Below are positions 57,976 through 64,000 of a stretch of DNA of 64,000 nucleotides, piece after piece. The notes below the pieces were generated by a model that saw only the letters and a program-made list of their open reading frames with translations, searched no databases and was not told the DNA's origin. Position numbers and translations under genes: made by a program. The first letter of the stretch is position 1. Every line of letters starts with the position of its first letter. This DNA is from Rhizobiales bacterium 63-22 (lineage in GTDB: Bacteria; Pseudomonadota; Alphaproteobacteria; Rhizobiales; Rhizobiaceae). The DNA lies in contig MKVZ01000006.1 of assembly GCA_001898995.1 (NCBI GenBank), positions 24,335 to 88,334 of the forward strand, in the 5' to 3' direction.

Positions 57976-58929
57976 TCAGCCCTTGAGCGGTAAACTGTTC
58001 ATTGCCGCAAATGTGTCGTTGAAAGATTGGAGCTTACCGTCCGAGCCAAGCCCCATCGCCACCTTGGCGGCGACCGCCGTTGCAAAACGTGCGCTTGTCC
58101 GAATATCCCAGCCCTTGGAAAGGCCGACGATGATGCCGGCCGTGAAACTGTCGCCACATCCGGTCGTATCGACAACCTGGATATCATGCGCCGGCAGCGT
58201 GAAGGCCTCGCCCTGCTCCGGAGACACATAGACGCCGTTGCCACCGAGTGTCAGCACCGCGTTCTTCACGCCGCGCTCCTTGAAGAAGCGTGCGACATCC
58301 GCCGGCTTCTCGGTGCCAGCCATTTCGGCCGCCTCTTCGATCGAGGGTACGAAATAATCGATATAGGGCAGGAGCGGCTTCACCAGCTCCACCGTATGCG
58401 GGTTCGCCTGGATGAGGTCGAACGTGGTGATCCGGCCCATCTCCTTGGCCTTGCGCATGAAGGCAATCGACGGATCGCCATCGAACGACTTCAGAAGTCC
58501 CGTGCCACCTACATGGATGATCGGCGCATCAAGTGCGGCCTCAAGATCCTCGTCATGTACCCTGAAGGTCGTCGCCGAACCCGGTACGTGCAGTGCCGGA
58601 CGTTCGCCATTGGGGCGGACCGGCAGGATAGTGGACGAGGTCTGCACAGTCTTGTCGCGACGGACAAGATCGGTGTTCATGCCGTAACGCTGCATCTTGG
58701 CGATGAGGAAATCGCCCATGTCGTCATCGCCGACACTCGTGACCATGCGGGTCTTGAGGCCCAGGATTGCGCAATCCATGGCGGTGGCTGCTGCTGTGCC
58801 TGCCACGGTCATGCGGATTTCCTCGATGAAATCCGCGCGCCCGCCTTCGGGAATCCGCGTCACCGGCCGTCCCAGAATATCCAGAACGGCGAAGCCGACC
58901 GCGCTTACATCAAATCGTGTCATGTTCAT
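57976..58929 (-). CDS. PfkB family carbohydrate kinase
   Basis: VSAVGFAVLDILGRPV, VDTTGCGDSFTAGIIVG. Confidence 0.92.
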   Translation of the reverse strand: MNMTRFDVSAVGFAVLDILGRPVTRIPEGGRADFIEEIRMTVAGTAAATAMDCAILGLKTRMVTSVGDDDMGDFLIAKMQRYGMNTDLVRRDKTVQTSSTILPVRPNGERPALHVPGSATTFRVHDEDLEAALDAPIIHVGGTGLLKSFDGDPSIAFMRKAKEMGRITTFDLIQANPHTVELVKPLLPYIDYFVPSIEEAAEMAGTEKPADVARFFKERGVKNAVLTLGGNGVYVSPEQGEAFTLPAHDIQVVDTTGCGDSFTAGIIVGLSKGWDIRTSARFATAVAAKVAMGLGSDGKLQSFNDTFAAMNSLPLKG

Positions 58930-58932
58930 TCC

Positions 58933-59904
58933 CTATTCAAAACGCTTGCGAAGACCAAAGGAAAGGCCGAGCACCAGGAAAATCAGGACACCAATACCCA
59001 CCTGCTGCCAGAAGAAGTTCCAACCGATCAGCAGGAGACCATTGCGCATGACCGCCAACAAAAACACCCCGAGCAATGTTCCCAGAACCGACGGCCTGCG
59101 CTCTGAACTAACGGCCGTTCCGATGAAGGTCGCGCCAATGGCATCGAGCAGGAAGGCGTCGCCCGAAAACGGCACGTAGGAGCGCACGGTCGAGGAGAGC
59201 AGGATGCCGGTGACAGCCGAAAGCAGCGAGCAGGCGATGAACGCCGCCGAGAGATAGAGTTGCACACGGACACCGGAATACCAGGCCACCCCCGGCTGCG
59301 CGCCAAGCGCCGCGATGTAGCGCCCGAAAACCGAGCGGTGGACAGCGAGATAGACCGCAACAGCGCAAACCAGAAGAACAATCATGGGCGTCGGGATTCC
59401 GAACAGGCTGGTGCGGGTGATCGCATCGAACGTGCCGGCATATTCCGCACGTGTCAGGTAGATCGGGTTGCCACCCTGCGTGGCCAGCTGCTGCACCGAT
59501 TTGCCAATAAAGAGCACACCGAGCGTTGCCAGAAAGGCGTCGATCTTCAGCCGATTGATCAGGAAGGCGTTCAAAAGTCCAACACAGAAAGCAGCAGCCA
59601 GCCCGCCGCAGACAGCCCAAAGCCCCATGTAACCGGCCGAGATCATCATGATGAAGACCATGGACGAGAGGTCGATCGCCACGCCGACCGAGAGGTCGAT
59701 GCCACCTGCGGCAATGACGATGGTCATGCCGAGCGCCACGATGGCGAGCAGCACGACGCGGTTCGAGATCAGGTTGAACAGATTATCGGCCGACAGAAAG
59801 CCGTCAGCAAAAATCGAGAAGAAAATGATCACCGCGACAAAGGCCACGATCACGGCATAGTTGGAAAAGGCTTCCACGGAGAGCGTCGCGCTTCTGTTTG
59901 TCAT
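58933..59904 (-). CDS. CUT2 sugar ABC transporter permease
   Basis: Likely start MTNRSATLSVEAF at 59904 (supplied ORF is over-extended); AAGGIDLSVGVAIDLSS. Confidence 0.9.
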   Translation of the reverse strand: MTNRSATLSVEAFSNYAVIVAFVAVIIFFSIFADGFLSADNLFNLISNRVVLLAIVALGMTIVIAAGGIDLSVGVAIDLSSMVFIMMISAGYMGLWAVCGGLAAAFCVGLLNAFLINRLKIDAFLATLGVLFIGKSVQQLATQGGNPIYLTRAEYAGTFDAITRTSLFGIPTPMIVLLVCAVAVYLAVHRSVFGRYIAALGAQPGVAWYSGVRVQLYLSAAFIACSLLSAVTGILLSSTVRSYVPFSGDAFLLDAIGATFIGTAVSSERRPSVLGTLLGVFLLAVMRNGLLLIGWNFFWQQVGIGVLIFLVLGLSFGLRKRFE

Positions 59905-59912
59905 GATGGGCC

Positions 59913-60914
59913 TCAAGACTTTTTCGCAAAGGAGGTGACTGCGACCACCAGCAGGATCAGCACGCCCTGGACACCGCTGACCCAATAGGACGAGACGCCG
60001 AGCAGCTGGAAGCCGTTCGCCAGGAAACCGATGAAGAGTGCCGCCAGCAATGTACCGCCGATCGTCGGAATGAAACGCCGCGAAAACACGGTGCCGAGAA
60101 GCGCGGCCGCCAAGGCAGGGAGAAGCATCAGCCCTGTTCCGGGCGTAGACGAAGACAGGCGCGTGACGATCAGGATCGCCGCAAGGCTCGCCATCAGGCC
60201 GGAAAAGATGTAGCTTCCGTATATGTAGCGACCTGTCGATATGCCCGCCGCGCGCGCCGCTTCGATATGGCCGCCGACCGCATAAAGACGCAGGCCGAGG
60301 CTGCTGAAATGAACGATCCAGATCAGCAACGCAGAGGCGACGAGAAGACACCAGGCGAGTGAACTGACGCCCAGGAAGCGCCCGGAACTGAGCACATCGA
60401 GAAGCGGCGAGGTCGCCGAAATGACCGTGTTCTGCGTGATCGTCAGCTCAAGGCCGGCAGCAATGTTCATGACGGCAAGTGTGCCGAGCAGAGGCATGAT
60501 CCTGAGTGATACGATGGCGAAACCGTTGAGAAACCCGACTGCAAGACCAGTTCCGATCGCCGCGAGAAGGGCAATCACGTCGCCATAGCCCTGATTGAGG
60601 AGCACCACGTAAATGGCGGCGCAAAGCCCCGCATTGGCGGCGACCGACAGGTCGATCCCGCCACGCTGCACATCCGTGCCGGTGCCGATGAAGACGATGG
60701 TCATCGCGTAGGCGAGGAAGCACAGGATGGCCGACTGCTCGATGACATTCAGGATATTGAACGGGCTCGTGAAGCCGCGCGCCGTCATAGCGAAATAGAC
60801 CATGATCCCGCCGAAGGTGAGAAACGCGCCAAGACGAATCAGAAGCCTGACAAGGAAGCGGGAGTTCATTCGGCTCTTCGTGACAATCGGAGCTTGTTCG
60901 GCAACCACAGTCAT
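59913..60914 (-). CDS. CUT2 sugar ABC transporter permease
   Basis: GTDVQRGGIDLSVAANAGL, RFIPTIGGTLLAALFIGFLANGFQLLG. Confidence 0.92.
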   Translation of the reverse strand: MTVVAEQAPIVTKSRMNSRFLVRLLIRLGAFLTFGGIMVYFAMTARGFTSPFNILNVIEQSAILCFLAYAMTIVFIGTGTDVQRGGIDLSVAANAGLCAAIYVVLLNQGYGDVIALLAAIGTGLAVGFLNGFAIVSLRIMPLLGTLAVMNIAAGLELTITQNTVISATSPLLDVLSSGRFLGVSSLAWCLLVASALLIWIVHFSSLGLRLYAVGGHIEAARAAGISTGRYIYGSYIFSGLMASLAAILIVTRLSSSTPGTGLMLLPALAAALLGTVFSRRFIPTIGGTLLAALFIGFLANGFQLLGVSSYWVSGVQGVLILLVVAVTSFAKKS

Positions 60915-62437
60915 TGCGCTTTCCTCATGTCGGTCTGCGAGGCTCCCGACGCTGCTGCGAGCAGGCGATCGGCGTCAATTTCCCCGCACCGGTATTCATT
61001 GATGATCTGGCCGCGATATATGACAAGGACACGGTCGCACATCTCGGCGATCTCCTCGAGATCGGACGACACGAAGATCAGCGCCTTACCCTCTGAGGCC
61101 AAGCGGTTGATAAGCCCATAGATTTCGATCTTTGCACCAACGTCGACCGCAACGGTCGGCTCATCGAGCAGGTAAACACGGCTGTTGCACGACAGCCATT
61201 TGGCCACGACCACCTTCTGCTGGTTACCGCCGGAAAGATTGCGCACCAATGTGTGCCTGTCCGGCGTCTTGATGCCGAGTTCCTTAATGAGGTTGTCGAT
61301 CGTCTCGGCTTCCTTGGCCTTGCTGATGAAACCTTTGCTCGACACATCGCCAAGCGAGGCGAGCGAGATGTTCTCGCCGACTGAAAGGCCGACGGCCACA
61401 CCGTGGGTACGACGATCCTCGGGGATCATGGCAATGCCATTACCCACCGCATCGGCCGGCGCGCGGAACTTCACCTTGCGTCCGTCGACCTTGATGAATC
61501 CGGAATTCGGCTGCTTCTGGCCAAACAGGCATTGCAGGAGCTCCTTGTCGCCGGAGCCGAGAAGGCCAGTCAGACCGACAACTTCACCTGCGCGCACGGT
61601 GAAGCTCACGTTCTGGAAGTAGCCGCCCAATGCCAGTCCGTTGACCTCGAGGACAGGTTCGCCGATGTCGACGCTGCGCCGCGGATACATTTCCGACGTG
61701 TCGCGGTTCGTCATCATGTCCACGATGGTCTGGATGCCGACGGCCCGAGGATCAACGACGCCGACATCGGTGCCGTTGCGCAGCACGGTTACAGTGTCGC
61801 AGATTTCCTCGATCTCCGACATATAATGCGAGATGAAAACGATGGCCAAACCTTCGGCCTTCAGGCGCCGCAACACCACGAAAAGGCTGTCGACTTCCTT
61901 CTTGATCAGTGCCGCCGTCGGCTCGTCCAGCACCAGAACCCTTGCATTTTTGGCGAGCGCCCGCGTGATCTGGACGATCTTCTGTTGCGCGGTCGACAAC
62001 TCGGAAATCAGGGTGCGAGGGTCGATGGAAAGCGAGAAATAACGCTTCAGCAATTCAGATGCGCGGCGGTTCATCGCGCCGTAATTGATAAACGGTCCGA
62101 AACGCGGCTCGTTACGCAGAAAGATCGCCTCGGCGATAGTTGCGGTTGGAACGAGCAGCCGGTCCTGGTGAATGAAGTGAACCCCCTCCTCCTCAATGCT
62201 CGCAGGGGTGATCGCACGCAAGTCCTTCCCGTAGACCGAAACCGTACCGCCGTCTCGGCCGTAGATGCCGGCCAGAACCTTGATGATTGTCGATTTGCCT
62301 GCGCCGTTCTGGCCGACAAGACCATGGATCGTTCCTGAGGCAACCTTCAGGTTTGCGTTTTCCAAAGCCTTAACGGGGCCGAAGGTCTTGTTGACCCCGC
62401 GCATGTCGATGGCGATCTCACTCATGCCAAACCCCAC
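60911..62437 (-). CDS. Sugar ABC transporter ATP-binding protein, two-domain RbsA-like
   Basis: GQNGAGKSTIIKVLAG, LSGGNQQKVVVAKWL; ATGA overlap with the permease. Confidence 0.94.
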   Translation of the reverse strand: MGFGMSEIAIDMRGVNKTFGPVKALENANLKVASGTIHGLVGQNGAGKSTIIKVLAGIYGRDGGTVSVYGKDLRAITPASIEEEGVHFIHQDRLLVPTATIAEAIFLRNEPRFGPFINYGAMNRRASELLKRYFSLSIDPRTLISELSTAQQKIVQITRALAKNARVLVLDEPTAALIKKEVDSLFVVLRRLKAEGLAIVFISHYMSEIEEICDTVTVLRNGTDVGVVDPRAVGIQTIVDMMTNRDTSEMYPRRSVDIGEPVLEVNGLALGGYFQNVSFTVRAGEVVGLTGLLGSGDKELLQCLFGQKQPNSGFIKVDGRKVKFRAPADAVGNGIAMIPEDRRTHGVAVGLSVGENISLASLGDVSSKGFISKAKEAETIDNLIKELGIKTPDRHTLVRNLSGGNQQKVVVAKWLSCNSRVYLLDEPTVAVDVGAKIEIYGLINRLASEGKALIFVSSDLEEIAEMCDRVLVIYRGQIINEYRCGEIDADRLLAAASGASQTDMRKAQ

Positions 62438-62497
62438 TTCCGCATGTTAGGAGGTCACGCACCGCCTTCGAAAAGAAAGGCAGTGCGTGTCTTGCAG

Positions 62498-63493
62498 TCA
62501 CTTCTTCGGGAGGAAGTCCTTGCCTATCGTGGAGACGTTTTCCTTGTTCAGCAGAACAGCCGGAACGAAGGTGAAAGGCGGCACCGGCTTGCCATTGAGA
62601 TAGGCAGCCACGTTGCGAGCGGCTTGTACGCCGATCTTGTAAGGCTGCTGGGCAGCGACTGCGCCTGCCGGCGACTTTGGATCGGCGACCATTTCGACAT
62701 AATCCGGGCTGCCGTCCACGCCATAGGTCTTGACGTCGGTACGGCCAGCAGCCTGGATCGCCTGGGTGGCGCCGACCATCGGCACGTCCCAGCACGCCCA
62801 GATGGCCTTGAGGCCGCTATCCTTGCCGTTCTTGGTCAGCACATCGGTCGTGTCCGAATAAGCCTGCTGCACCGTGTTCGGGATCACGTCGCGAAGTTCC
62901 GGCTTGATGACCTGGATCTCGGGGAAGGACTTCAGCACATACATGAGCTGATCGTAGCGGATTTTGCAAACCGGAACCGAGTAGAAACCGTTGAAGACGG
63001 CTACCTTGCCCTTGCCGCCCATGTCCTGAACCATCTGCAGCGCCAGTTCCGCACCGATATCATAATTGTTGGACGTGGTGTTGTTGATGGCAAACGGGGT
63101 TGCCGTATCGACCGTGAAGAGTGGAATGCCCGCTTCCTTGATCTTCTTCAGCCACGGATTGAGCACATCGAGGTTGCCGAGCTGCTCAAGGATGGCGTCA
63201 GGCTTCTGCGCAATCAGCGTCTGCAACTGGCTGACCTGAGTCTGATCGTTGCGGCCGGCGTCGAGCGCGATCACTTTTGCGCCCAAGCGCTTCAGTTCAT
63301 CGATCTGGCCCTGATACGCCTTCAGGTCCCAATTATGGTCGGTGCCGACAGCGGAAATACCGATCGTCTTGCCCTTTAGCGACAGACCTTCGTCGCTATC
63401 CGCATGCGCCGCCATCGGCAGAACGGAAAGAGCGGCGGCAAGGGCTGCAAGCTTCACCGTCGCACGACGGCTCATGTTCATGGAACGATGCAT
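62498..63493 (-). CDS. Sugar ABC transporter substrate-binding protein
   Basis: Signal peptide; GKTIGISAVGTDHNWDLKAYQGQIDELKRLGAKVIALDAGRND. Confidence 0.92.
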   Translation of the reverse strand: MHRSMNMSRRATVKLAALAAALSVLPMAAHADSDEGLSLKGKTIGISAVGTDHNWDLKAYQGQIDELKRLGAKVIALDAGRNDQTQVSQLQTLIAQKPDAILEQLGNLDVLNPWLKKIKEAGIPLFTVDTATPFAINNTTSNNYDIGAELALQMVQDMGGKGKVAVFNGFYSVPVCKIRYDQLMYVLKSFPEIQVIKPELRDVIPNTVQQAYSDTTDVLTKNGKDSGLKAIWACWDVPMVGATQAIQAAGRTDVKTYGVDGSPDYVEMVADPKSPAGAVAAQQPYKIGVQAARNVAAYLNGKPVPPFTFVPAVLLNKENVSTIGKDFLPKK

Positions 63494-63565
63494 TTGAACT
63501 CCTCCTCTTTTGCATCAATTCAACGGCGCCGAACTCCCTTTCGACGCCAATTGGTTCATTCGTCG

Positions 63566-64000
63566 TCAGCCGGCGTGACCGTAACCGTTCATCCGGCTGA
63601 TGACATTCTCAATTTCTTCGACGCTGAGCAGCGGCGGCTCCCCGAAGGGCAAACAGGCAAGATATTGCTTTGCGAGGGTTTCGATCTCGACGGCCATCCA
63701 CATGGCGCGATCGAGCGTTCGTCCTGTCGCAATCATCCCGTGATGCCCGAGCAGGCAGGCCGCCCGGCCTGAAAGGGCGGCAAGCGCGTTACGCGACAAC
63801 TCGTCCGTGCCAAAGGTCGCATAAGGGGCGCAACGCACATCATGCCCGCCCGTGATGGCAATCATGTAATGGAGCGGCGGAATGCCCTTGCCCATGATCG
63901 ACAGGGTCGTGCAGGCATAGGGATGAGCGTGGACAATCGCGCCGACATCGCTCTTGGTGCGCATGATATCCAGATGGAACCGCCACTCCGAGGACGGTGT
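63566..64000 (-). CDS. Class II aldolase/adducin family protein (partial, runs off window end)
   Basis: ...TPSSEWRFHLDIMRTKSDVGAIVHAHPYACTTLSIMG...LLGHHGMIATG; coding frame continues to the window end. Confidence 0.9.
   Translation of the reverse strand, partial: TPSSEWRFHLDIMRTKSDVGAIVHAHPYACTTLSIMGKGIPPLHYMIAITGGHDVRCAPYATFGTDELSRNALAALSGRAACLLGHHGMIATGRTLDRAMWMAVEIETLAKQYLACLPFGEPPLLSVEEIENVISRMNGYGHAG

Noticed and set aside
1-64000. CRISPR arrays, tRNA/rRNA genes, intact prophage or integrative element
   Set aside because: No regularly spaced repeats, recognisable RNA gene sequence or intact integrase was seen; only IS110 and recombinase scraps at 40.6-45.1 kb.

Overview
High-GC alphaproteobacterial window, probably Rhizobiales/Agrobacterium/Brucella-type accessory or megaplasmid DNA (inferred from family content; no taxonomic marker is present). 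It is dominated by catabolic modules built around ABC importers. (A) 1-5.4 kb: CUT2 sugar importer with a Tat-signal binding protein and a divergent LacI regulator. (B) 5.9-13.3 kb: FecI/FecR/TonB-dependent receptor/TonB cell-surface-signalling locus. Its receptor carries a second, Omp25/31-like beta-barrel fused after the TonB-receptor barrel. (C) 13.5-23.3 kb: HisC-like aminotransferase, SDR, HisD-like dehydrogenase, Zn-ADH, HutC/GntR regulator, APH-like kinase and SsuABC-type importer, with repeated operator-like palindromes. (D) 23.6-40.3 kb: two CUT2 importers with paralogous glutamine-amidotransferase-like proteins, a LacI-HTH/PfkB-kinase fusion, a second PfkB kinase, BtpA/SgcQ, TenA, two M20 hydrolases, a phosphotriesterase-like hydrolase and a LacI regulator. 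(E) 40.3-45.3 kb: gene-poor scrap region with IS110, ClpB, GroEL and serine-recombinase remnants plus a DmfA2-like gene. (F) 45.4-50.3 kb: divergent DJ-1/PfpI pair, FCD-GntR regulator and BisC-like molybdoenzyme. (G) 50.3-57.1 kb: cupin, enolase-superfamily enzyme, ALDH fragment, GMC oxidoreductase, ALDH and FMO. (H) 57.2-64 kb: SDR, PfkB kinase, CUT2 importer and class II aldolase (cut by the window end). No CRISPR array, rRNA or tRNA was recognised. All calls come from reading the sequence and supplied translations; no searches were run.
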